From NCBI GenBank assembly GCA_903907885.1, contig CAIVPY010000314.1:1-5865 (forward strand): a DNA stretch of 5,865 bases, read 5' to 3'. Of this stretch, positions 1-5,865 are shown piece after piece. Positions within the stretch are counted from its first letter, which is position 1. The number at the start of each line of letters is the position of its first letter. A program made the position numbers and the translations under genes. The notes beneath the pieces are model-generated. The model did not search any database and was not told the DNA's origin. It saw nothing but the letters and a program-made list of their open reading frames with translations. This stretch comes from an uncultured Bacteroidota bacterium (lineage in GTDB: Bacteria; Bacteroidota; Bacteroidia; UKL13-3).

Positions 1-2175
1 GTTTATAGCGTATTTGTCTGTACTGTTAGTGCTTTCGCTAACTACACGGCCTAACATATCAAGTACTGTAACTTTAGATTTTAAACTGTTATCCAACTGT
101 ACAATAATTTCACTAGTTTCTTGGTTGGTATAAATTTTAGCAAAATCGTTGTTCAACTCATTCACACCATTGATAATACCTGGCATATAAGTCATATTGG
201 TAAAGTTAATACCATACACCCATAATGGATTATCAATAAATGGATTTCTGTTTTTCTGAAGAGAATAGATATATTCCTGTCTAGCTATTTCTAAATCGCT
301 AGGAGGATCTTGTCTGTGCCATTTCATCAATACGGTAGTATCTTGTGCAAATTTACCTCCGCTTAATCCCCAATTTTGTCCGTTAACGCCATTGTAGCAT
401 GTTGCCATATAAAAGAAGGCACGAGCCAAATCTCCTTTGTGTTCATCACGAGGTTCATACACTGTTTTGTTATTGGCATCTTTACCTAATTTACCAAATC
501 CTGTAGGTGATACTGAAGTTACAGTTACCACCTCTCCAAAGGAATTATTTGACCTAGTGGCATTGGCATGAGTTTGGTCGGCAGGGTACAAATGATGCAA
601 GTCGTCATACTCAGGAAACTCTTTGCCATTAGGTGCCTGTGGCCATGTGTTGGGATCCGAATTACTAGGCATCCAACTTTGAGCATATGTGTGTTCTCTG
701 GTTAACGTACCTGTTGAACCAGATGCATTCCACCAAACAAATGGCTCATCATACACATAAGCCATGTTGGTATAAACACAATACACTACTTTTTTACCAC
801 CTATTGTGTCTTTGGCCAGCCAATTATTAATTAATGAAGTTGTATAGTTACTATAAAAAACAGAATCGTGTGAGTTAATTTTTGCTGATAGGTCAGTTAA
901 GAAACTTGCCTTTCTTGGGTCAAGGCTTGCATAATAGCTCCCTGCATTTAAACCAGTAGTAGTAACAATTCCAGATACTGGGCTAGTGGTTAAATAATTT
1001 TCAAAACCTGCTGGTCCATTAAAAGGAAAAACAGCATAATTATATGCTGTATTGGCTAAAACATAAGTAGGTTTGAAAGTGGTATCAGTACCCACGTAAG
1101 CCACTTGTGCATCTCCAATATTATCTCCTTTGCTATAGGTTTGTCCATCCACAGGAACCTCGCTTACTGCAGTCCCTTTTTTTCTTAATACCAAATATTT
1201 ATCGGGTTTTGATGTAGGTGGGAAAATGTTCACGTAGTAACTATAGGCTCTCACACCACCAAAAGAAATATTCGTAGGTTTATCGGTTGGTTCAGAAGCC
1301 AAGTTGCCTCCAATGCCATACATTTTTATGGTGAATGGATTTTTCTCTGTATCCGAATTGTTGATAGCCAATGTAGCCTTTCTTGAACCAGTGCTAGTTG
1401 TTGAAAAATTAACATTGAAAGTGGCTGAAGAACCGGATAAAACAAATGTTGGAGCTGAACTAACAGAATAATCAGCTGCTGCAACACCAGTAAAGTTCAT
1501 GCTTGTAATGTATAATGTATCTCTGGTTGATTTGTTTTCGATAGTGAATACAGTGCTTGCCGTTTTTCCTATCAAAGCGGTGCTGCCATTTACCACATCA
1601 GTACCTGCCAATTTTACATTGATGGTAGCTAATGGAGTAGCAGGAGCGCTAGCTAAGGTAATATTATCTAAGTTTACGTTTGCACCCGATTGTTTATTTG
1701 TATAATAAAATCTGATATATCTACTTGAAGACTTTGGATTGTCAGTAAAATTAGTAAAACTAGCAGAACTTACATTTGAGGGATCAAAGAGGTGCAAATC
1801 TGTCCAAGTATTACCATCAGCAGATTCTTGTGTAGCAAATCCACCAACAAATGGTAAGCCATTAATTGTTTGACTTTTAATCCAATAACTTAAAGGACCT
1901 GGTTTGTCAGTAAACCATATTTTTACATATTCACCAGTTGCATCTAGCTTGCAACCTGCATTACCATCTTGTCCGCTAGCATATGTAAAACTCGAAACTA
2001 ATACATCCAATTTGGTTGACCAACCTGTAGGGCCAGGAAACTCAGGACCTGTAGAGGTATTAGCTGTTGCACCCGTGGGCGATGGATTTACAAAACTCCA
2101 TGCCGTAGGCAATGTGGTTTGAGAATAACCTGTTAAAGCTATAAAAACCGACAAAATTGTAATTATTCTTTTCAT
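1..2175 (-). CDS. Secreted multi-domain endonuclease I family protein with T9SS C-terminal sorting domain (3' end missing)
   Basis: The minus-strand frame is open for 725 codons from the ATG at 2175 to the left edge, so the C-terminus is missing. Residues 1-19 form a signal peptide (KR, a hydrophobic run, then GYSQ). Residues about 20-180 look like a beta-rich jelly-roll module, about 185-289 an Ig-like 'choice-of-anchor D' type module, and about 290-405 a fibronectin-III-like module. The nuclease domain spans about 409-655. It has R493-E494-H495 followed by TYAQSWMP, the DLHHLYPAD segment around H527/H528 with N538 and RSNN (541-544) after it, then KGDLARAFFYMATCY (about 580-594) and W619-H620. 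These are the hallmarks of the EndA/NucM/Vvn beta-beta-alpha-metal nucleases. By family analogy H495 is the general base, and E494 plus an Asn in the later motif bind the metal. From about 680 the VLDMLGRVV segment starts a type A T9SS sorting domain; perhaps 20-30 residues are missing. The protein is likely an extracellular or surface non-specific DNase/RNase for nutrient or biofilm DNA. The nuclease call is firm; the accessory domain names are tentative. Confidence 0.93.
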   Translation of the reverse strand, partial: MKRIITILSVFIALTGYSQTTLPTAWSFVNPSPTGATANTSTGPEFPGPTGWSTKLDVLVSSFTYASGQDGNAGCKLDATGEYVKIWFTDKPGPLSYWIKSQTINGLPFVGGFATQESADGNTWTDLHLFDPSNVSSASFTNFTDNPKSSSRYIRFYYTNKQSGANVNLDNITLASAPATPLATINVKLAGTDVVNGSTALIGKTASTVFTIENKSTRDTLYITSMNFTGVAAADYSVSSAPTFVLSGSSATFNVNFSTTSTGSRKATLAINNSDTEKNPFTIKMYGIGGNLASEPTDKPTNISFGGVRAYSYYVNIFPPTSKPDKYLVLRKKGTAVSEVPVDGQTYSKGDNIGDAQVAYVGTDTTFKPTYVLANTAYNYAVFPFNGPAGFENYLTTSPVSGIVTTTGLNAGSYYASLDPRKASFLTDLSAKINSHDSVFYSNYTTSLINNWLAKDTIGGKKVVYCVYTNMAYVYDEPFVWWNASGSTGTLTREHTYAQSWMPSNSDPNTWPQAPNGKEFPEYDDLHHLYPADQTHANATRSNNSFGEVVTVTSVSPTGFGKLGKDANNKTVYEPRDEHKGDLARAFFYMATCYNGVNGQNWGLSGGKFAQDTTVLMKWHRQDPPSDLEIARQEYIYSLQKNRNPFIDNPLWVYGINFTNMTYMPGIINGVNELNNDFAKIYTNQETSEIIVQLDNSLKSKVTVLDMLGRVVSESTNSTDKYAIN

Positions 2176-2210
2176 AATATATTTATTAATCGAACCGCAA
2201 TCTTAACAAA

Positions 2211-2231
2211 ATAATTTGATGTACAAATTAT
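2211..2231. repeat. Perfect inverted repeat in the divergent spacer (candidate operator)
   Basis: ATAATTTG at 2211-2218 and CAAATTAT at 2224-2231 are exact reverse complements, separated by the 5-nt spacer ATGTA. The dyad lies between the divergent endonuclease gene (start at 2175) and DUF2851 gene (start at 2265), about 33-36 bp from each start codon. This is a typical position for an operator controlling one or both genes. A TTATTTTG sequence on the minus strand (2207-2214), one base off the Bacteroidota -7 consensus, overlaps the left arm. The arms are AT-rich, so chance is a real possibility. It is not a convincing terminator: there is no GC stem, and neither gene ends here. Confidence 0.4.
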
Positions 2232-2243
2232 CAGAGCATTATT

Positions 2244-2251
2244 TATGTTTG
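2244..2251 (+). promoter_or_regulatory. Candidate Bacteroidota -7 promoter box for the DUF2851 gene
   Basis: TATGTTTG exactly matches the TAnnTTTG -7 element used by the Bacteroidota primary sigma factor. It lies 13 bp before the ATG at 2265. There is no good TTTG -33 element at the usual spacing of about 19 bp; the nearest TTTG (2215-2218) is 25 bp upstream. A transcript starting just downstream would have a leader of only about 10 nt. This is a weak to moderate call. Confidence 0.3.
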
Positions 2252-2264
2252 TTTTTACTTTGTT

Positions 2265-3545
2265 ATGAAAGAAGATTTGATACAATTTCTATGGGAACAG
2301 AAGTTTTTTGCGGGCAAAGAACTTATTTGCACTCAAGGTCAGAGGCTCTATGTGGCTCATACCGGTACTAAAAATACAGATGCTGGTCCCGACTTTTTTA
2401 ATGCAAGATTAAAAATCAACAACTTGGAATGGGCAGGCAATGTTGAAATTCATGTAAAAACCAGTGATTGGTACAAACACAATCATCAAAAGGATAAACG
2501 ATACGAGAATGTGATTCTACATGTGGTTTATGAAGACGATGTTGTGCTGAATGATAAAGATGGGAACCTATTGCTTACCCTTGAAGTAAAAAAACTGCTA
2601 CCCCCTTCGCTAATTTCAAAACACAACGAGTTGATGCAAAAAAAAACGCTTATACCTTGCGAAAAAGTATTTGTAAAACCAAGAGAAATTAAGTTAAATC
2701 TTTGGTTTGAAAGATTATTGATTGAACGCCTTGAGCATAAAACAAAATATATCAATGACCTTTTATTGAAATCTGAAAACAATTTTGAAGAAACATTTTA
2801 TAAAATAACGGCTAAATATTTCGGACAAAAAATAAATGCCCAAGCATTTGAAATGCTTAGTCAGAATTTGCCCCTCATAGTAATTGCCAAACATAAAAAC
2901 AACTTGAGCCAAATAGAAGCTTTAGTTATAGGCACAGCTGGTTTTTTAGATTTACATTTTGAAGATGAATATTTGAACTTTTTGAAAATAGAATATGAGT
3001 ACCTAAAGCACAAATTCAACTTGCAAAGCTTAGACAAAAGCATTTGGAAATTCGCTCGCACACGACCAGCCAATTTCCCAACCGTCAGGCTGCTTCAGTT
3101 TGCTTTGTTTCTTTATCAAAATAGCCAATTGCTATCAAAAATCATTAAAGCTGAAAAGCTTAAAGATATAATGCCTTTCTTCCAATTGAAGTTTAACCAC
3201 AAAATTAACTTGGTAGCCCTACACAATAATAGTCAAAAGACAAGTGAAAAAGAATTTAACTTAGGTATAAGCACTATTGAAAATATCATCATCAACGCTT
3301 TGATCCCCATGCTATTTGCCTACGGAAAAATTCATAACTTACCTGAATTATCAGACAAAAGCCTTGAGTGGCTATTACAAGTGCCAGCCGAACAAAATAG
3401 CGTAATTAAAGGATGGGAAATATTTGGAATAAAAGCTAAAAATGCTTGGCAGAGTCAAGCTTTGATTGAGCAAAAAAGTAATTACTGTAACAAACTTCAA
3501 TGTTTAAGATGTATTATTGGAAAAGAAATATTATTAGCGCCATGA
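2265..3545 (+). CDS. DUF2851 family protein
   Basis: This 426-residue protein matches the DUF2851 family of Bacteroidota, whose function is not established. The recognisable core is N-terminal: EDLIQFLW at the start, N37-T-D-A-G-P-D43, then WAGNVEIHVK (56-65), SDW (67-69), H72-x-H74, and Y80-x-N-V-I-L-H86-V-V. The length is usual for the family. There is no signal peptide or membrane segment, so it should be cytoplasmic. The D43 and E61-x-H63 arrangement on two predicted strands resembles the core of PD-(D/E)XK nucleases with His in place of Lys; this is my inference. The C-terminus carries C408-x4-C413-x2-C416, and C132 (in LIPCEKVF) could supply a fourth ligand for a metal or Fe-S site. The ATG at 2265 is the only plausible start: an in-frame TGA lies at 2217 with no ATG between. 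The gene diverges from the endonuclease gene and overlaps the next gene by 4 bp. Family assignment is strong; biochemical role is unknown. Confidence 0.9.
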   Translation: MKEDLIQFLWEQKFFAGKELICTQGQRLYVAHTGTKNTDAGPDFFNARLKINNLEWAGNVEIHVKTSDWYKHNHQKDKRYENVILHVVYEDDVVLNDKDGNLLLTLEVKKLLPPSLISKHNELMQKKTLIPCEKVFVKPREIKLNLWFERLLIERLEHKTKYINDLLLKSENNFEETFYKITAKYFGQKINAQAFEMLSQNLPLIVIAKHKNNLSQIEALVIGTAGFLDLHFEDEYLNFLKIEYEYLKHKFNLQSLDKSIWKFARTRPANFPTVRLLQFALFLYQNSQLLSKIIKAEKLKDIMPFFQLKFNHKINLVALHNNSQKTSEKEFNLGISTIENIIINALIPMLFAYGKIHNLPELSDKSLEWLLQVPAEQNSVIKGWEIFGIKAKNAWQSQALIEQKSNYCNKLQCLRCIIGKEILLAP

Positions 3546-4108
3546 GAAGAGTCAGTCTGCTTATCGTCTTGGGTTTTATTGCTTTAATCGCCCATTCGCA
3601 AAATCAACTACTAAACATTGTGAATATCCAATCAGGTAAAACAATTAAGGTGAATTTGGGAGACCGAATGACCATCCAATATCGTGGCTATATGGGGCAA
3701 CTTAACTTTTTGAAAGAGGAAGTTACTGGAGCTGATGATAGTTGTTTATACTTGGGTCGTTCTTATGAAGATGTTTCAGAGAAACTTAATAAACAACTTC
3801 AAAAAAACGGTCTTTGTTATCAATACAAAATTAGATATAGTGATATCGTTCAATTTAGGCGTGAGTCTTTGGGCCGTGTTTTATTAAAATCTTCAGTAAT
3901 AGGATTGCCATTAGCTTTTGGTTCGTATTTATTAATAAGTCAATATCTAAAACAAAATCAAGGGGCAAATTCAATTGAGCAATTTTTGGTTGTTACAACA
4001 ATAGGAATTGGTACATTAGTATTGCCTAAGTTATTCTTGCCCGAAAATTTAAAGTATAAAATAGATAACGATTGGTCATTTGTCCTAATGAATAAATTAA
4101 TTCCATAA
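3542..4108 (+). CDS. Small exported or membrane protein of unknown function
   Basis: I do not recognise this 188-residue protein. I chose the ATG at 3542 because it gives a clean signal peptide (MRR, hydrophobic residues 5-17, then AHSQ at 17-20). It also overlaps the TGA of the DUF2851 gene as ATGA (3542-3545), a classic translational-coupling arrangement. An in-frame ATG at 3500 would add 14 residues inside the upstream gene and spoil the signal peptide. After the signal comes a short beta-rich segment (about 22-70: SGKTIKVNLGDRMTIQYRGY, later DDSCLYLG). A charged stretch follows (75-110), then two likely membrane segments at about 112-135 and 146-166, and a short tail to 188. If the signal is cleaved, residues 21-110 would sit outside the inner membrane. 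Coupling to DUF2851 suggests a shared transcript, not necessarily a shared function. No catalytic motif is visible. Coding status is good (length, signal peptide, coupling); function is unknown. Confidence 0.78.
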   Translation: MRRVSLLIVLGFIALIAHSQNQLLNIVNIQSGKTIKVNLGDRMTIQYRGYMGQLNFLKEEVTGADDSCLYLGRSYEDVSEKLNKQLQKNGLCYQYKIRYSDIVQFRRESLGRVLLKSSVIGLPLAFGSYLLISQYLKQNQGANSIEQFLVVTTIGIGTLVLPKLFLPENLKYKIDNDWSFVLMNKLIP

Positions 4109-4137
4109 TTCGTGTACTATTATCTTTATAAAAACAA

Positions 4138-4165
4138 TACATTTGAAGTGATAAATATACATTTG
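4138..4165 (+). promoter_or_regulatory. Two exact -7 type boxes (TACATTTG) upstream of the PspC gene
   Basis: TACATTTG occurs at 4138-4145 and again at 4158-4165, both exact matches to the Bacteroidota TAnnTTTG -7 element and exactly 20 bp apart. The upstream copy would give a leader of about 20 nt for the ATG at 4170. The downstream copy would start transcription essentially at the ATG. No clear TTTG -33 element sits about 19 bp before either. If real, this promoter would drive the PspC-kinase-regulator cassette separately from the DUF2851 gene. The 61-bp spacer holds nothing else I can identify, and no terminator-like hairpin after 4108. Confidence 0.38.
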
Positions 4166-4169
4166 TGCG

Positions 4170-4388
4170 ATGCAAAACCTAAAATATTTTGTCGAAAAAC
4201 ACGTTTTCGGGGTATGTACCTACCTTGGCGAACGCTTTGGCATTTCGGGGGCTCGCATAAGATTGTATTTTATTTACACCTCTTTTATCACTATGGGATC
4301 ACCCATAATTATATACTTGATACTAGCTTTTTGGATTAACATAAAAAAATATATTCGCCACAATCGCAATACCACTTGGGATTTATAA
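4170..4388 (+). CDS. PspC domain-containing small membrane protein
   Basis: The 72-residue product is a minimal PspC-domain protein. It has a short N-terminal helix (MQNLKYFVEKH), then the family signature FGVCTYLGERFGIS (13-26) and R31-L, and one long hydrophobic segment (about 33-58) containing G43-SPIIIYLILAF. A basic tail follows (KKYIRHNR, 59-66). PspC proteins are inner-membrane proteins. In Escherichia coli PspC works with PspB in the phage-shock response to membrane damage, but stand-alone Bacteroidota members like this are not characterised, and no PspA or PspF is in view. The start at 4170 gives a full-length domain. Another frame across the same region (4112-4339) has no domain match. 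The gene ends 7 bp before the sensor kinase gene, so the two are almost certainly co-transcribed. The PspC product may be part of, or regulated by, that signalling system (inference). Confidence 0.88.
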   Translation: MQNLKYFVEKHVFGVCTYLGERFGISGARIRLYFIYTSFITMGSPIIIYLILAFWINIKKYIRHNRNTTWDL

Positions 4389-4395
4389 TTAATAA

Positions 4396-5493
4396 ATGAA
4401 TAAAAATAAGCCTCGAATTATTTTTGTAATTGTTTCATTATATATAATGGCCGCATTCACTTGGTGGACATTGACCCACATACGCTCACATACAGAAATT
4501 GCCGAACTAAAGAAACAAAATATTACGGCTAGGGTTGCTGAAGCAAAGCTACACATTTTAGATTTGGGTTTAATTGATACCTCAGACATAAGATTTTTTA
4601 TAACCCATAATTATCCCGAATTAACTATTAGTTTTCAAAGCATAAAGATTGACAAACCAATCTATACGATAAAACCTAGCCAAGTATCATTAGCTGAACA
4701 CGACTTATACATTAATAGAAAGATTAAACAGTATGTGGGTGAAGGCATAGTGATGATGATTTTACTCTTTTGGGGGATGCTTGTAATATACCGTACCTTT
4801 TCAAAAAACATTAAACTTAATAGGCAACAAACCAACTTTTTACTTTCAATTACGCATGAGCTAAAAACACCCATAGCCTCAGTAAAATTATATATTGAAA
4901 CAATGCTTAAAAGGGATTTGGATAAAGAAAAAACAAATACCATTTTGAGAAACTCACTTCTTGACATGAAAAGACTACAAACCTTAGTCGAAAATCTACT
5001 TTTATCTGCCCAAATTGAAAGCAAAAAGTACGATTTGGTGCTAATTGAAACTGATTTGTCAAGCTTATTAATTCAAATTCTTAATAAATACGCTGCTCCA
5101 AGGGGTATTGAAAATCGATTGATTATCAATATTAAAAATGATATTTATATTGATTGTGATGTATTGGCTATTGAAATGTTGTTAACTAACTTATTAGACA
5201 ATGCCATTAAATATTCCCCTGCCAATAGCCCAATCGAATTTATTCTTAGTCAAGAAGAAAATCAAACCTTCCTTCAAATCAAAGATCAAGGAGATGGCAT
5301 TTCTGATGATGAAAAGAAAACTATCTTTCAGAAATTTTTTCGTTCGGGAGATGAAAACACTAGAAAATCAAAAGGAACAGGACTTGGTTTATTTATTATA
5401 AAAAATATTATACAATTACATAAGGCTCAAATAGAAGTGCTAGATAATAAACCTAAAGGAACAATTTTTAAGATTACTTTTAACAATATTTAA
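4396..5493 (+). CDS. Membrane-bound sensor histidine kinase
   Basis: This 365-residue protein is a standard two-component sensor kinase. Transmembrane segment 1 is at about 8-27 and segment 2 at about 117-134. Between them is an 85-90 residue periplasmic sensor region (about 30-116) with no motif I recognise. There is no clear HAMP domain; a short basic linker leads straight to the HisKA dimerisation domain, where H154 in SITHELKTPI is the phosphoacceptor. The ATPase domain has the N box (TNLLDNAIKYS, N265 and N269), the G1 box (D297-Q-G-D-G-I), the F box (FQKFFR, 311-316) and the G2 box (GTGLGL, 327-332). All catalytic boxes are intact. ATG 4396 is the earliest possible start because an in-frame TAA (4393-4395) touches it. 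The gene lies 7 bp after the PspC gene and 63 bp before a response regulator gene, its likely phosphotransfer partner. The signal sensed cannot be told from the sequence. Confidence 0.96.
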   Translation: MNKNKPRIIFVIVSLYIMAAFTWWTLTHIRSHTEIAELKKQNITARVAEAKLHILDLGLIDTSDIRFFITHNYPELTISFQSIKIDKPIYTIKPSQVSLAEHDLYINRKIKQYVGEGIVMMILLFWGMLVIYRTFSKNIKLNRQQTNFLLSITHELKTPIASVKLYIETMLKRDLDKEKTNTILRNSLLDMKRLQTLVENLLLSAQIESKKYDLVLIETDLSSLLIQILNKYAAPRGIENRLIINIKNDIYIDCDVLAIEMLLTNLLDNAIKYSPANSPIEFILSQEENQTFLQIKDQGDGISDDEKKTIFQKFFRSGDENTRKSKGTGLGLFIIKNIIQLHKAQIEVLDNKPKGTIFKITFNNI

Positions 5494-5556
5494 TCTCAAA
5501 CTTGCAACGAAATTAATATGACTTATGTCAAAGTATCAATTAACCCATACTACATT

Positions 5557-5865
5557 ATGAATAGCAGGATATTAGTAGTTGAAGACGAAGAAAACATTCA
5601 ACACGCATTAAAACTAAACCTTGAGCTTGAAGGCTATGATGTAATCGTTTGTGGAAATGGAAACGATGCAACACGTATTTTTAGAGAACAACGTTTCGAT
5701 TTAGTTGTTTTAGATATTATGTTGCCAGGGATAGATGGAATTACCGTATGCGAGAATATTAGATTGTTTGACGGTGATGTACCAATCATGTTCTTGTCAG
5801 CTAAAAACTCAGCTAGCGACAAGGTATTAGGTTTAAAAAAAGGAGGAGATGATTATTTAACTAAA
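5557..5865 (+). CDS. Response regulator, receiver domain (3' end missing)
   Basis: The frame is open from the ATG at 5557 to the right edge (103 codons) and encodes an almost complete CheY-like receiver domain. The acidic pocket is E9-D10 (in ILVVEDEE), and the phosphoacceptor is D53 in LVVLDIMLPGIDG. The conserved Ser/Thr position is S81 (FLSA), and the invariant lysine is K103 in DDYLTK, the last codon in view. The output domain lies outside the window. The sequence style and the neighbouring kinase make a DNA-binding OmpR/PhoB-type regulator most likely, but this is not visible. I chose 5557 because MNSRILVVEDE is the normal receiver N-terminus. An in-frame ATG at 5518 would add 13 atypical residues. 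The kinase gene upstream is in the same reading frame, ended only by the TAA at 5491-5493. H154 of that kinase is the expected phosphate donor for D53. Confidence 0.94.
   Translation, partial: MNSRILVVEDEENIQHALKLNLELEGYDVIVCGNGNDATRIFREQRFDLVVLDIMLPGIDGITVCENIRLFDGDVPIMFLSAKNSASDKVLGLKKGGDDYLTK

Noticed and set aside
1499..1705. A 68-codon plus-strand open frame inside the endonuclease gene, and a similar one at 1904-2122
   Set aside because: Both lie antisense to a 725-codon coding frame with clear domains, and their translations show no motif. They are shadows.
3500..3541. An upstream ATG that would lengthen the small exported protein by 14 residues
   Set aside because: It lies inside the DUF2851 gene and would put a charged, Tyr-rich stretch before an otherwise clean signal peptide. 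The ATGA start at 3542 fits better.
4109..4137. Possible terminator after the small exported protein gene
   Set aside because: No GC-rich stem followed by a T run is present; the region is only AT-rich.
4112..4339. An alternative plus-strand frame of 75 codons overlapping the PspC gene
   Set aside because: The overlapping frame at 4170-4388 has an unmistakable PspC signature and fits the operon. This one has no motif.
4662..5024. A 120-codon minus-strand open frame across the histidine kinase gene
   Set aside because: It is antisense to the HisKA region of a well-supported kinase, is low-complexity in character (Ser/Phe/Leu rich), and has no domain signature.
5501..5531. CTTG at 5501-5504 followed 19 bp later by TATGTCAA as a promoter for the regulator
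   Set aside because: The spacing fits, but the -7 part matches TAnnTTTG poorly. Co-transcription with the kinase is simpler.
5518..5556. In-frame ATG at 5518 as the response regulator start
   Set aside because: It would add 13 residues not typical of a receiver domain, while 5557 gives the canonical N-terminus. It cannot be fully excluded.

Overview
The window looks like a stretch of an AT-rich Bacteroidota chromosome. Three things support this. The first gene encodes a secreted protein that begins to show a type IX secretion (T9SS) sorting domain at its C-terminal end. The signal peptides end in the 'S-Q' style common in this phylum. Exact TAnnTTTG boxes, the Bacteroidota -7 promoter element, occur in the spacers. 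DUF2851 proteins and short stand-alone PspC proteins, both present here, are also familiar in this phylum. No class or genus can be named from the sequence.

Layout. (1) Positions 1-2175, minus strand: a large multi-domain secreted endonuclease I (EndA/NucM-like), with its C-terminus cut off by the left edge. (2) Positions 2176-2264: an 89-bp divergent spacer with a perfect 8+8 bp inverted repeat and a candidate promoter box. (3) Positions 2265-3545, plus strand: a DUF2851 protein. (4) Positions 3542-4108: a small exported or membrane protein I do not recognise, joined to the DUF2851 gene by a 4-bp ATGA overlap. (5) Positions 4109-4169: a 61-bp spacer with two exact copies of TACATTTG. (6) Positions 4170-4388: a 72-residue PspC-domain membrane protein. 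(7) Positions 4396-5493: a membrane sensor histidine kinase. (8) From 5557 to the right edge: a response regulator, of which only the receiver domain is visible; it ends exactly on the conserved receiver lysine.

All plus-strand genes are close together (4-bp overlap, 61, 7 and 63 bp gaps). They probably form one or two transcription units: DUF2851 with the unknown membrane protein, and PspC-HK-RR as a signalling cassette. The kinase and regulator are very likely a cognate two-component pair. The PspC protein beside them suggests an envelope-related signal, but that is inference. No RNA gene, CRISPR array, insertion sequence or convincing intrinsic terminator was seen, and no stretch over 300 bases lacks a gene.

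Most of the window is ordinary. The points most worth a second look are the nuclease-like motif plus conserved-looking cysteine cluster in the DUF2851 protein, the unrecognised protein translationally coupled to it, and the fact that the kinase and regulator share one reading frame broken by a single TAA.
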